This document shows positions 17,744 through 26,140 of a DNA stretch of 64,000 nt, one piece after another. Source of the stretch: JBCBGF01 sp038526915 (GTDB lineage Bacteria; Pseudomonadota; Alphaproteobacteria; Rhodobacterales; Rhodobacteraceae); assembly GCA_038526915.1 (NCBI GenBank), contig JBCBGF010000002.1, positions 372,001 through 436,000 on the forward strand, in the 5' to 3' direction. A program made the position numbers and the translations under genes. The notes beneath the pieces were generated by a model. It did no database searches. It was not told the DNA's origin and was given only the letters and a program-made list of their open reading frames with translations. Positions within the stretch are counted from its first letter, which is position 1. Every line of letters begins with the position of its first letter.

Positions 17744-18214
17744 ATGACCCAGACCGCAGTGGCACTGTCAACAGAAGCTCAGAGCGAACTCGTCGAAGCA
17801 TTGAACCAGTCCGTGGCCGAAACGGTCGTGGCAACGATGCTTGCCCAGAACTTTCACTGGAACGTCACCGGAATGGGGTTTGGCCCGCTTCATGCGCTGT
17901 TTCAGGAGATCTACGAAGATCACTTCGTGGCGCAGGACGATCTGGCAGAGCGGATCAAGGCATTGAATGGTCATGCCGAAGGGATGCTGGCGGGCATGCT
18001 GAAGCGTTCCAAGATTGCTGAGCATGACGGGCATGCCAGCGACAAAGAGATGATCAAGGCCATGCAAACCGCGCAAGAGGCGCTTGCGGCGACGCTCGCG
18101 GGCGCCGGGGAATTGGCGGCCGGCCATGGCGATACACTGACCGAGGATCTGTGTATCGCGCGCGGGCAGACCCATGAGAAGTTTGCCTGGATGCTACGCG
18201 CGCACCTTGCCTAA
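17744..18214 (+). CDS. dps: Dps-family ferritin-like DNA-protection protein
   Basis: Dps forms a 12-subunit shell that oxidises and stores iron with peroxide and can bind DNA. The 156-residue protein has the Dps ferroxidase signature MLAQNFHWNVTGMGFGPLHALFQEIYEDHF starting near residue 32 (cited here as a region): His in NFHWNV, Asp/Glu in IYEDHF, and DLAERIKALNGHAEG following. The ATG at 17744 begins MTQTAVALSTEAQS; the longer frame upstream starts inside the regulatory region. It is controlled in all likelihood by the Irr box at 17623-17639. Confidence 0.95.
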   Translation: MTQTAVALSTEAQSELVEALNQSVAETVVATMLAQNFHWNVTGMGFGPLHALFQEIYEDHFVAQDDLAERIKALNGHAEGMLAGMLKRSKIAEHDGHASDKEMIKAMQTAQEALAATLAGAGELAAGHGDTLTEDLCIARGQTHEKFAWMLRAHLA

Positions 18215-18279
18215 CGGGTAAGGGGCTGGGTGCCGCAGAACCTTTCGGTTCCACACACGGTTGCCCTTCCGAACCGGTC

Positions 18280-18774
18280 TCAATGGAGCCGAACGATGTT
18301 GTCCGTCGCAGCGACCGGATCACCTATCGCCGCGGCCTGCGGTGCGTTGCGGGATATAGCCTTAACACTTTGACCGACCTCTGCCGCTAAAAGGGCCGCC
18401 TGTTCCGCATGGGCAGCACGGACCATCAATGCAGCGGCGCCGGCGGCTTCATGAAGATCACCGTCCGTCGCGGTTTTGACGAGGTGGAGGAACACGGCTT
18501 CATCGGCGCAGATACACCGGCAGCCGAGCGCTTTGCGCACAAGGGGCCGGTGCGCGTTGCTGGCCAGCAAGTGGACGAACCCCTCAAAGGCCCGCATCTC
18601 AGCCTGGGCGCGCTTCGGCCCAAAGCATTTTGCATAGCGGTTCCACACCGAGACCTGCCCCGCCGGCCCAGAGCACCACAGACGGAGGTGGATCACCGCC
18701 GCGGCTTCCCAAGCGCTCAGACTTGAAAGGGTCCCGACAAGGGCCGCCCCGCGCGTATCGGCGCAGGCCGTCAT
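18280..18774 (-). CDS. Hypothetical protein linked to hemP (164 aa)
   Basis: A 164-residue alpha-helical protein with no family that I recognise. The N-terminal half contains SAWEAAAVIHLRLWCSGPAGQ and AFEGFVHLLASNAHRPLVRKALGCRCICADEAVFLHLV, the latter carrying a Cys-x-Cys-x-Cys cluster (GCRCICADE near residue 83). His and Cys residues are frequent, which suits a metal- or haem-linked role, but this is inference. Its ATG overlaps the hemP stop as ATGA, so it is translated as the last gene of a 49-aa ORF / hemP / 164-aa operon. It converges with dps. Confidence 0.75.
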   Translation of the reverse strand: MTACADTRGAALVGTLSSLSAWEAAAVIHLRLWCSGPAGQVSVWNRYAKCFGPKRAQAEMRAFEGFVHLLASNAHRPLVRKALGCRCICADEAVFLHLVKTATDGDLHEAAGAAALMVRAAHAEQAALLAAEVGQSVKAISRNAPQAAAIGDPVAATDNIVRLH

Positions 18775-18947
18775 TTCGTCAGGATCAGTTTGCCGGCGCG
18801 GGTGATGCGCAAGACGTATGTTTTTTGATCCAGAATGAGCCGCGCTTGCACGCCGTTGCGGACGATATCGCGCGCGTCATAGGCCGGGATGTCCTCTTCA
18901 GGAGATGTCCGGCGGGCGGGCACTTCTATTCTGTCTTGCCGTGTCAT
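18771..18947 (-). CDS. hemP: Hemin uptake protein HemP
   Basis: A 58-residue protein. The C-terminal half, IPAYDARDIVRNGVQARLI then QKTYVLRITRAGKLILTK, is the HemP family signature, ending in the near-invariant L-R-x-T-R-x-x-K-L-I-L-T-K. HemP is a small protein found with haem uptake genes and strongly iron-regulated in several proteobacteria; in some species it acts as an activator of haem receptor genes. ATGA overlaps occur on both sides, with the 49-residue ORF upstream and the 164-residue gene downstream. No TonB receptor or haem ABC transporter is present nearby. Confidence 0.9.
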   Translation of the reverse strand: MTRQDRIEVPARRTSPEEDIPAYDARDIVRNGVQARLILDQKTYVLRITRAGKLILTK

Positions 18948-19093
18948 GGCCGTTCACCCAGCGTTGAAAAGACCCTGTCGTTGCCCGCGACACTACCGTG
19001 ACCGTCGAGGGACACTTGCGAGATGTCTCTTTGGTACGAGGACCGTGCGGCGGTCCGCTCAAGGGGGCGCATGGCCTTGGGTTTATGGTGCAT
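18944..19093 (-). CDS. Small leader ORF coupled to hemP (49 aa)
   Basis: A 49-residue reading frame starting MHHKPKAMRPLERTAARSS, basic at the N-terminus and without a recognisable domain. Two features support translation: a perfect GAGGAGG ribosome site (19101-19107) 7 nt before the ATG, the best such site in this part of the window, and a TGA stop that overlaps the hemP ATG as ATGA. hemP itself has no ribosome site of its own, so this ORF may serve to deliver ribosomes to hemP. Whether the peptide itself has a function cannot be told. Confidence 0.62.
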   Translation of the reverse strand: MHHKPKAMRPLERTAARSSYQRDISQVSLDGHGSVAGNDRVFSTLGERP

Positions 19094-19235
19094 CGGAAAG
19101 CCTCCTCAGTCGTTTGTCTGACCTGCTGCGGGCTTCCCATCTGGGTGGCTGAGCAGTTTCAGTGTGAGGTTTTTCGGGGCAGCGGTCAATCCCGACAAAA
19201 ACAATCAACAATGACGTTTCGTCGCGGGCAGACAC

Positions 19236-19263
19236 AAAAAAGGGGGCGCAAAAATGCGCCCCC
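19236..19263 (-). terminator. Intrinsic terminator after the iron-binding protein gene
   Basis: On the minus strand a 9-bp GC-rich stem (GGGGGCGCA and its complement) with a 4-nt loop is followed directly by six T residues. It lies 17 bp after the stop of the gene at 19280-20302 and is the clearest rho-independent terminator in the window. Confidence 0.92.
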
Positions 19264-19279
19264 CTAACGTCTACTTGGC

Positions 19280-20302
19280 TTATTCCCAGCCAGCTTCGTT
19301 CAAAAGCATCTGTGCCGCCGGGATGTTGTTTGCGATTACGGTGGCGTCCAGATCATCGGGCTTGAAGAACCCAAGCGATGCCACCGACGGGCTGATGCCC
19401 ACACCGGGGACGGCGGGGTATTCATCGTTGCCGGCCGAGAAGTATTCCTGCGCCTGATCCGACACAAGATACTCGAGGAACCGGATGGCGTTTTCGCGGT
19501 TTGGCGCATTGGCCGCCACACCACCACCCGACAGGTTCATATGCGCGCCGATCGAATCCTGGTTCGGGAACACCCAACCGATGTTTTCCATCGCGTCCTT
19601 TGGCAAACCGTCCACGTCTTTGCGCACCGCACGTCCGAAGTAATAGGTGTTGGACATCGCGATATCGCATTCGCCAGACACGATGCCGCGCAATTGGTCG
19701 GTGTCACCGCCCTGGGGCGCGCGCGCGAAGTTGCCCACCACAGCCGTGGCCCAATCCTTGACGGCCTCTTCGCCCAGATGCGCGATGAGGGCGGCGGTGA
19801 TGGTCTGGGTGTAGACGTTGCCCGACGACCGGATGCAGACCTGGCCCGCGTATTTCGGATCGGCGAGTTCCTGATAGGTCATCGGGGGTTCGATCACGTC
19901 GGTCTTGTCATAGAACAGGATCCGGGCGCGCTGGGAAAAGCCGAACCACTGGTTGTCTTCGTCCTGCATGTAACCGGGCAAACGGGTTTCAAGGATGCCC
20001 GACTCAACCGCCTGGAACAGCCCGGCGTCTTTCGCCCGCTCAAGCCGCGAGGTGTCGACGGTCAGGAACACGTCTGCCGGGCTGTTGGCCCCTTCGGCTT
20101 GCATGCGTGCGATCAGTTCGTCGGCATTGCCTTCGATCCGGTTGATCGTGATCCCGGTCAATTCGGTGAAGTCGGAATACAGACGCTCATCCGTATCATA
20201 GTGGCGCGACGAATAGAGGTTCAGTTCGCCCTCGGCAAAAGCCGGCGCCGCGGTGGCTGCAACTAGCGCGGTGGCAAGAAGACGGCAACGTAGTGAAGAC
20301 AT
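19280..20302 (-). CDS. Iron(III) ABC transporter substrate-binding protein
   Basis: A 340-residue periplasmic ferric-iron binding protein of the FbpA/FutA type. A signal peptide (LLATALVAATAAPAFA) ends near residue 23, and the mature part starts EGELNLYSSRHYDTDERLY, the family hallmark. Further on are VFLTVDTSRLERAKDAG and IAMSNTYYFGRAV near residue 214, where the paired tyrosines bind iron. A GGGAGAGA ribosome site precedes the ATG. No permease or ATPase follows; a strong terminator does, so it is monocistronic and must work with a transporter encoded elsewhere. A TTGACA at 20358-20363 (minus strand) could be its -35, but no good -10 is visible. Confidence 0.93.
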   Translation of the reverse strand: MSSLRCRLLATALVAATAAPAFAEGELNLYSSRHYDTDERLYSDFTELTGITINRIEGNADELIARMQAEGANSPADVFLTVDTSRLERAKDAGLFQAVESGILETRLPGYMQDEDNQWFGFSQRARILFYDKTDVIEPPMTYQELADPKYAGQVCIRSSGNVYTQTITAALIAHLGEEAVKDWATAVVGNFARAPQGGDTDQLRGIVSGECDIAMSNTYYFGRAVRKDVDGLPKDAMENIGWVFPNQDSIGAHMNLSGGGVAANAPNRENAIRFLEYLVSDQAQEYFSAGNDEYPAVPGVGISPSVASLGFFKPDDLDATVIANNIPAAQMLLNEAGWE

Positions 20303-20391
20303 GTATCTCTCCCTGAGAAATCTGACGGTTTCTATCGGGTACCATGCCTCAAGCGGATGTCAATCAATTCAAACTAAAACACTCGGATATT

Positions 20392-20406
20392 TTGGCTTGT
20401 AGCCAA
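20392..20406. promoter_or_regulatory. Inverted repeat upstream of the iron-binding protein gene
   Basis: TTGGCT-TGT-AGCCAA is a perfect 6-3-6 palindrome about 90 bp before the iron-binding protein start, in an AT-richer stretch. It does not match the Irr element and I do not recognise the regulator. It could be an operator or chance. Confidence 0.3.
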
Positions 20407-20562
20407 GCGACGAGACAGAATACCGCACATGCTGCTCAGCCAGACGGTCAAGCTCATCCAAACCGGATTGAGAAACGACAGCGCCACTCTTGCCGACGCA
20501 CTAGTTCATCGCATGGTTCTCGGCCACGCGGTGCGTCGGCGATCAGCACAAAAGAGAAAGAG

Positions 20563-20799
20563 CTAGCTGTTCATCCCCAGCAGGATCTGCACATCACGCC
20601 GGTTCAGCCCGTCGAGCAACGCGCGTTCATCCGTCGTTAGGCCAGCAGGACCGTTGGCATAGTCCAGCAAGGTTTTGGCCACATCCGTGGTCGGCGCATA
20701 GTAAAGGTCGTGCCCGGCATGGCTCAGCTCGTTGATCAAGCGATCAAGGATCTGCTTGCGCTTCACTGCCGTAAGATCACCCGGTTTTTCCTGCAACAC
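20563..20799 (-). CDS. Small hypothetical protein (78 aa)
   Basis: A 78-residue acidic-basic mixed helical protein (KRKQILDRLINELSHAGHDLYYAPTTDVA, then TTDERALLDGLNRRDVQILLGM), unrecognised. The start is GTG at 20799 with AAGGGA 8 nt upstream. Amino-acid composition is protein-like and unlike the Arg/Pro-rich shadows around it. It lies upstream of and in the same direction as the iron-binding protein gene, 260 bp away, and diverges from the 207-residue gene. Confidence 0.6.
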   Translation of the reverse strand: MLQEKPGDLTAVKRKQILDRLINELSHAGHDLYYAPTTDVAKTLLDYANGPAGLTTDERALLDGLNRRDVQILLGMNS

Positions 20800-20983
20800 T
20801 GCCGCTGTCCCTTTGCGCTGTCCCCTACCCCGCGGGACCTAGCCCCGACCGATGATCAATCCACTGAAATCAAGGCCGAACGCCGCCGATGGCGTGCGCA
20901 ATTCAGAAAATGCGCCCGTCCATGGGATTAACCGGCCCCTCGGGCTACATCCACGCGGACGGGCTAACGGATCGGTTTTCAAC

Positions 20984-21607
20984 ATGCGCCAATGGATTGA
21001 AAAACTCGCCGGAGGAGCGGCGCAAGGCACCGCGACGCCAGAGGCCCCGCGCGTGGACAGAAGCGGATTTGCCGCGCGCCTTCGCATCCTCGACCGCGAC
21101 CCGTACCTTTTGGTCGCCGACGAGGCGCTTCGGATGATCTCGGTGTTCGATGACCTGCGCTATGATCGGGCGGATATGGACATGCTGTCTGGCCCAATGC
21201 GCACGCGGATCGCCGCAAAGCTCAAGCCGCTGGGGTTTCGGCAGATCTCCGGCATGGTGCTGGAGAACCACGATCTTGATATCCGCATGCATATGCCAAA
21301 GTTCCGGGCGCTCGGCGCATCTCCCTTCGACGCGATCCGGGACACGCCGCGGCGGGACCAGGACTATTACATTCTGACGCCGACCCAGACCGCCTGCCAA
21401 TACATCGACCAATATCCAACGGCTGAGGCCGTAGACAAGATCAAGGCGCTTGTCGCGGTGCAGCCGATCAACATCCTTAGGATCATGGACTACCTGGAGC
21501 GCAACCAGACGCATCAGGCGTTTCTGGGGGCGATCGGTCACCTGAAGTTTGTGCAGCGTGAAGCCGTTCAAGCGGAGCCGTTGCGCAGCCGGCGGGCCCT
21601 GCGCTAG
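20984..21607 (+). CDS. Conserved-looking hypothetical protein (207 aa)
   Basis: A 207-residue soluble protein, unrecognised. It starts MRQWIEKLAGGAAQG and contains ADEALRMISVFDDLRYDRADMDML, PMRTRIAAKLKPLGFRQISGMV, and YYILTPTQTACQYIDQYP with VDKIKALVAVQPINILRIMDYLERN. The mix of helices and short strands looks globular. The longer open frame upstream (from 20852) has poor coding character, so the ATG at 20984 is preferred, though its ribosome site is weak. It converges with nqrF. Confidence 0.72.
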   Translation: MRQWIEKLAGGAAQGTATPEAPRVDRSGFAARLRILDRDPYLLVADEALRMISVFDDLRYDRADMDMLSGPMRTRIAAKLKPLGFRQISGMVLENHDLDIRMHMPKFRALGASPFDAIRDTPRRDQDYYILTPTQTACQYIDQYPTAEAVDKIKALVAVQPINILRIMDYLERNQTHQAFLGAIGHLKFVQREAVQAEPLRSRRALR

Positions 21608-21621
21608 CCGTTCGTAACGGC
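21607..21621. terminator. Weak hairpin between convergent genes
   Basis: GCCGTT-CGT-AACGGC is a perfect 6-bp stem with a 3-nt loop just at the stop of the 207-residue gene and 7 bp beyond the nqrF stop. There is no T-run; it may mark the common end of both transcripts. Confidence 0.35.
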
Positions 21622-21628
21622 GCGAGGG

Positions 21629-22852
21629 TTACCCGCCAAAGTCATCCAGCATGATGTCTTCCCGATCCACGCCCAGCTCCAACAGCATGTTGATGCAGGA
21701 CGCGTTCATGATCGGCGGCCCGCACATGTAGTATTCGCAGTCTTCAGGCGCGGGATGATCCTTCAGATACTCGTCATGCAGCACGTTGTGAATGAAGCCG
21801 GTATACCCATTCCACTCATCTTCCGGCAGCGCATCGCTCAGCGCCACGTGCCAGCTGAAGTTGTCGAACTCCTTGTCGAGCTGATCGAAGTCTTCGACAA
21901 AGAACATCTCTTTCTTCGATCGCGCGCCGTACCAGAAGGTAATTTTGCGGTTGCGGTTCTTTAGCCGTTTAAGCTGATCGAAGATATGGCTGCGCATAGG
22001 AGCCATTCCCGCGCCGCCGCCGATGAACACCATCTCTTTCTGGGTGTCGCGGGCGAAGAATTCCCCAAACGGGCCCGAGATCGTGACCTTGTCGCCGGGT
22101 TTGAGGTTGAAGATGTAGGACGACATCTTGCCCGGCGGGATACCTTCTGAGCCCGGCGGCGGGGACGCCACGCGGACGTTGAGCATGATCAGCCCCTTCT
22201 CATCGGGGTAATTCGCCATCGAATAGGCGCGTTCGATGGGCTCGTCCACATGCGACGCGTATTGCCACAGATTGAACTTGTCCCAATCCTCGCGATATTC
22301 GTCCTCGACGCTGAAATCGGTGTATTTCAGATCATGGGCCGGGGCCTCGATCTGGATGTAACCGCCGGCGCGGAAGTTTACGTCTTCGCCCTCGGGCAAT
22401 TCCAGCACCAGGTTCTTGATGAAGGTCGCCACGTTCTCGTTCGACCGGACAGTGCATTCCCACTTCTTGACGCCAAAGACCTCTTCGGGGACCTCGACCT
22501 CCATGTCCTGCTTGACCGCGACCTGGCAGGACAGGCGATCCCCGCAGGCGGCCTCACGCTTGGTGATATGCCCTTCCTCGGTGGGCAGGATCGACCCGCC
22601 GCCCGCATGGATCTTGACCCGGCACTGCGCGCAGGTGCCCCCGCCGCCGCAGGCAGAAGGCACGAACAGCTTTTGTTCCGCCAGCGTCTGCAACAGCTTG
22701 CCCCCCGCCGGGACCGAGATCGTCTTTTCCCCGTTGATCGTGATATTCACGTTGCCCGTGGACACCAGCCGCGATCGGGCGGCCAGAATGACCGTGACCA
22801 GGATCAGCACGATCAGGGTAAACAGCAGAACGCCAAGACCAAAGGTTGCCAT
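21629..22852 (-). CDS. nqrF: Na+-NQR subunit F
   Basis: NqrF is the NADH-oxidising subunit of the sodium-pumping NADH:quinone oxidoreductase. The 407-residue protein has one N-terminal membrane helix (VLLFTLIVLILVTVILAA), a plant-type 2Fe-2S domain with SACGGGGTCAQCRV (C-x5-C-x2-C) near residue 68 and the fourth Cys in CGDRLSC, an FAD domain with ERAYSMANYP (RxYS motif) near 210, and an NADH domain with FIGGGAGMAPMRSH near 275. It ends YMCGPPIMNAS and LDDFGG. It is the last gene of nqrABCDEF. Confidence 0.97.
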   Translation of the reverse strand: MATFGLGVLLFTLIVLILVTVILAARSRLVSTGNVNITINGEKTISVPAGGKLLQTLAEQKLFVPSACGGGGTCAQCRVKIHAGGGSILPTEEGHITKREAACGDRLSCQVAVKQDMEVEVPEEVFGVKKWECTVRSNENVATFIKNLVLELPEGEDVNFRAGGYIQIEAPAHDLKYTDFSVEDEYREDWDKFNLWQYASHVDEPIERAYSMANYPDEKGLIMLNVRVASPPPGSEGIPPGKMSSYIFNLKPGDKVTISGPFGEFFARDTQKEMVFIGGGAGMAPMRSHIFDQLKRLKNRNRKITFWYGARSKKEMFFVEDFDQLDKEFDNFSWHVALSDALPEDEWNGYTGFIHNVLHDEYLKDHPAPEDCEYYMCGPPIMNASCINMLLELGVDREDIMLDDFGG

Positions 22853-22863
22853 ATCTTATCGCC

Positions 22864-23472
22864 TCAGAGGTTCACGCCCGAGAAGGACATGAAGGCCATG
22901 GCCATCAGCCCGGCCGTGATGAAGGTTATGCCCAGGCCCTGCAGGCCGTCGGGTATGTCGGAATATTTTAGCTTCTCGCGCACCCCAGCCATCGCGGTGA
23001 TCGCCAGTGCCCAGCCAAAGCCGGAGGACAGACCGTAGGTGACAGATTCGGTGAAGTTGTAGCCGCGTTCCACCATGAAGAGCGATCCGCCAAGGATGGC
23101 GCAGTTCACCGTGATCAGCGGCAGGAACACCCCCAGCGCATTGTAGAGCGGCGGGAAGTACTTATCGAGAACCATCTCGAGTATCTGAACCAGCGCGGCG
23201 ATCACACCGATGTAGGAGATCAGGCCCAGAAAGGTCAGATCGACATCGGGGAACCCGGCCCAGGCCAGCGCACCGGGGGCCAGCACGTGGTTCAGGATCA
23301 GGTTGTTGGCAGGCACCGTAATCGCCTGCACGATCATCACCGAGATGCCGAGGCCGATGGCCGTCGAGATCTTCTTCGACACAGCGATGAAGGTACACAT
23401 GCCTAAGAAGAACGACAGCGCCAGGTTCTCGACAAAGATGGCCTTAACGGCAAGGGAGATGAGCTCTTCCAT
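22864..23472 (-). CDS. nqrE: Na+-NQR subunit E
   Basis: NqrE is one of two related membrane subunits (D and E) that form a pseudo-symmetric pair holding an intramembrane Fe-S centre. The 202-residue protein has six membrane helices, starts EELISLAVKAIFVENLALSFFLGMC with the conserved Cys in a half-helix, and has the matching VNCAILGGSLFM near residue 110. It lies 11 bp before nqrF and overlaps nqrD by one base. Confidence 0.96.
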   Translation of the reverse strand: MEELISLAVKAIFVENLALSFFLGMCTFIAVSKKISTAIGLGISVMIVQAITVPANNLILNHVLAPGALAWAGFPDVDLTFLGLISYIGVIAALVQILEMVLDKYFPPLYNALGVFLPLITVNCAILGGSLFMVERGYNFTESVTYGLSSGFGWALAITAMAGVREKLKYSDIPDGLQGLGITFITAGLMAMAFMSFSGVNL

Positions 23473-24125
23473 CAGTGCGCCTCGACCGCTTGGATCTTGT
23501 ATTCACGCTCTTCCACCTGATCGGGTTTCCAGGACCGGAAGGCCCAGATGATCAGCCCGATGATGAAGAACGCGGATGGCGGCAGCAGCAGAAGGCCATT
23601 GGGCACGTACCAGCCACCGTTGTTCACTGTCTCCAGAATGGTGATGCCAAACAGGCTACCCGAACCAAACAGCTCGCGGATCACACCCACCAGCATGAGG
23701 ATCAGGCCATAGCCCAGCCCGTTGCCGACCCCGTCGATAAAGCTCTCTACGGGTGGGTTCTTCATGGCAAAGGCTTCGGCCCGGCCCATCACAATACAGT
23801 TCGTGATGATCAGGCCAACGAACACCGACAGCGTCTTGGAGATCTCGAACGCGAAGGCCTTCAGAAGCTGATCCACCAGGATCACCAACGACGCGATGAT
23901 GACCATCTGCACGATGATCCGGATCGAGCCCGGGATCTGGTTGCGGATCATCGAGATGAACATCGACGAAAACCCGGTGACAAAGATCACCGCGATCGAC
24001 ATCACAAAGGCCACCTGCAACGACGATGTCACCGCAAGCGCCGAACAGATCCCCAAGACCTGCAGCGTGATCGGATTGTTGTCGACCAGGGGGTCGGTCA
24101 GCATCTCTCTGCGTTTATGGGCCAC
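23472..24125 (-). CDS. nqrD: Na+-NQR subunit D
   Basis: NqrD is the partner of NqrE. The 217-residue protein has six membrane helices. The two conserved Cys lie in ITLQVLGICSALAVTSSL near residue 27 and LIITNCIVMGRAEAFAM near 112, matching the ligands of the Fe-S centre shared with NqrE. It ends in a short polar cytoplasmic tail. Start and stop overlap the neighbouring genes by single bases, consistent with tight coupling. Confidence 0.96.
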   Translation of the reverse strand: MAHKRREMLTDPLVDNNPITLQVLGICSALAVTSSLQVAFVMSIAVIFVTGFSSMFISMIRNQIPGSIRIIVQMVIIASLVILVDQLLKAFAFEISKTLSVFVGLIITNCIVMGRAEAFAMKNPPVESFIDGVGNGLGYGLILMLVGVIRELFGSGSLFGITILETVNNGGWYVPNGLLLLPPSAFFIIGLIIWAFRSWKPDQVEEREYKIQAVEAH

Positions 24126-24946
24126 TAGACGTTCCCCGCTTTCAGTTTCTCAAGGAAGGGGCCGTACCCGGCCTCGCCCATCCAGAAATTCACCAGATTG
24201 TGGACACCTACTGTCGTCAGCGTCGCGCCCGCCAGCGCGTCCACGTGATAGTCCGCACCGGCAGGGGGTGGGGTTTTCGTTACGCTGATCTGCAACTCGC
24301 CGTCTTCGTCGGCCAGGCGCTTGCCGCTCCACAACGCTTTCCAGCGCGGGTTGTCGACCTCGGCCCCAAGGCCCGGGGTTTCGGCGTGTTCGTAGAATTG
24401 CAGCCCGAAGATGTCGTTGCCATTTTCTTCTAGTGCGATGAAGCCATAGAGCGTCGACCACAGACCATAGCCGTGAATCGGCAGGATCACCTTGTCGATT
24501 CCGCCCGCATCGTCACGCAGCAGGTAGACGGTGACATAGTTGCTCTGCCGCCCGATCCCCGCCGGGTCGTCGTCCAACTCGCGCGAGGTTGCCGGATCAT
24601 CGGCGGCCGCACGGTCATCGAAGCTCAGCGGATCGAACTGGTCGGTGAACTCCCCGCTGGCCAATTCCAGCACCTGCGGCTCGAACGAAGATGAGAATGC
24701 CTCCAGCACATCGATGCCGGGGTCGTAGATGCCCGCAACTTGCAAGATGTTGATCTGCTTATCCTTCAGCGCGTTGACGGCCTGGATCGGGCGTAGCGCA
24801 ACGGCTGCCGACGACACGACCATCGACGCCACGAGGCAAACCGCGACGGCCACCACGATCGTTTTCGACACCGAATCCGGCGGCGCAGCTAGGAACCGGC
24901 GGATCGCGCCCTGCGGCTTGTCAGCGGTCTGGTTGTCGTCAGGCAT
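24125..24946 (-). CDS. nqrC: Na+-NQR subunit C
   Basis: NqrC carries an FMN bound covalently to Thr by a phosphoester. The 273-residue protein has one N-terminal helix (TIVVAVAVCLVASMVVSSAAV) and a periplasmic flavin domain whose attachment motif reads DALAGATLTTVGV near residue 240. The ATG at 24944-24946 overlaps the nqrB stop by 8 bp. The flavin would be attached by the ApbE enzyme encoded at 27692-28708. Confidence 0.96.
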   Translation of the reverse strand: MPDDNQTADKPQGAIRRFLAAPPDSVSKTIVVAVAVCLVASMVVSSAAVALRPIQAVNALKDKQINILQVAGIYDPGIDVLEAFSSSFEPQVLELASGEFTDQFDPLSFDDRAAADDPATSRELDDDPAGIGRQSNYVTVYLLRDDAGGIDKVILPIHGYGLWSTLYGFIALEENGNDIFGLQFYEHAETPGLGAEVDNPRWKALWSGKRLADEDGELQISVTKTPPPAGADYHVDALAGATLTTVGVHNLVNFWMGEAGYGPFLEKLKAGNV

Positions 24947-26138
24947 GTCGTCTCGCCCTTCGCCTAATGTTGGCCTGCACCACGAAGTGATCAATGAGCG
25001 GTGCGAAGACATTGCCGAACAGGATGGCCAGCATCATGCCTTCTGGGAATGCAGGGTTCAGCACGCGGATCAACACCACCATGATCCCGATCAAAGCGCC
25101 GTAGTAGTAGCGCCCGAGGTTGGTATGCGCGCCCGACACCGGCTCGGTCACCATGAACACCAGCCCGAAAGCGTAGCCGCCCAGAACCAGATGCCAGTAC
25201 CACGGCATCGCAAACATCGGATTGGTGTCCGATCCGATGACGTTTAGCAGCAGCGAAAACCCGATCATGCCGCCTAAACACCCCACCACCATTCGGTAGT
25301 TGGCAATCTTGGTCGCCAGCAGGAAGATCAGGCCCAGGATACAGGCCAGTGTCGACGTCTCGCCCATGGAGCCGGGGACAAAGCCCACAAAGCTGTCCCA
25401 CCAAGTCATGCCGCGGGCCGCAAGCTCCTGGAACCCGTCAGAGGCCGACACGGCCAGTGCGGTCGCGCCGGTATAGCCGTCAACGGGCACCCAGACCGCA
25501 TCCCCTGAGAGCTGCGCCGGATAAGCGAAGTACAAAAACGCCCGCCCCGTCAGTGCAGGGTTCAGGAAGTTCTTTCCAGTGCCCCCGAACACCTCTTTCC
25601 CGATCACGACGCCGAACATGATGCCCAAGGCGACCTGCCACAGCGGTGTCGTTGCGGGAACGATCAGGGTGTAGAGCATCGAGGTGACAAGGAACCCTTC
25701 GTTCACCTCATGCTTCCGGATGGTCGCAAAAACCACCTCACAAATGCCGCCGGCCACCAGGGTGGTGATGTAGATCGGCAGGAAGTACAGGAACCCGTGC
25801 GCCATATTCGCCAGCGGGTTCAGCGGGTTGAAGCCGATACCCAATGTCGCGATGATCCACGCGCGCCAGCCACTGGGCTCAAAAGACTGCAACGCCAGGT
25901 TGGTCTGATAGCCGGTATTGTATAGCGCCATCAGGATGCAGGGCACCGTGGCGATGACCACGTAGGTCATGATGCGCTTCATATCGATGTAGGATCGTGC
26001 GTGGGGCGCGGCGGTCGTCACCGTTTTTGGCGTGTAGAGAAAGCTCTCGACCATTTCGTAGATGGGGAAGTAACGCTCCCACTTGCCGCCGCGTTCAAAG
26101 TGCGGCTCGACCCGGTCAAAGAAATTGCGCAACCCCAT
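24939..26138 (-). CDS. nqrB: Na+-NQR subunit B
   Basis: NqrB is the largest membrane subunit; it binds riboflavin and a covalent FMN and forms the sodium channel. The 399-residue protein has about ten membrane helices, begins GLRNFFDRVEPHFERGGKWE, and has the flavinylation motif DGYTGATALAVS near residue 225, with the Thr as FMN acceptor. It lies 2 bp after nqrA. Confidence 0.97.
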   Translation of the reverse strand: MGLRNFFDRVEPHFERGGKWERYFPIYEMVESFLYTPKTVTTAAPHARSYIDMKRIMTYVVIATVPCILMALYNTGYQTNLALQSFEPSGWRAWIIATLGIGFNPLNPLANMAHGFLYFLPIYITTLVAGGICEVVFATIRKHEVNEGFLVTSMLYTLIVPATTPLWQVALGIMFGVVIGKEVFGGTGKNFLNPALTGRAFLYFAYPAQLSGDAVWVPVDGYTGATALAVSASDGFQELAARGMTWWDSFVGFVPGSMGETSTLACILGLIFLLATKIANYRMVVGCLGGMIGFSLLLNVIGSDTNPMFAMPWYWHLVLGGYAFGLVFMVTEPVSGAHTNLGRYYYGALIGIMVVLIRVLNPAFPEGMMLAILFGNVFAPLIDHFVVQANIRRRARRHA

Positions 26139-26140
26139 CG

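Noticed and set aside
18238..18276. Short inverted repeats (GAACC/GGTTC and CGGTT/AACCG) between dps and the 164-aa gene
   Set aside because: Five-bp stems without a T-run; too weak to call a terminator.
18898..19140. Minus-strand 80-codon frame over the hemP leader region
   Set aside because: It is out of frame with both hemP and the 49-aa ORF, which has the strong ribosome site and ATGA coupling.
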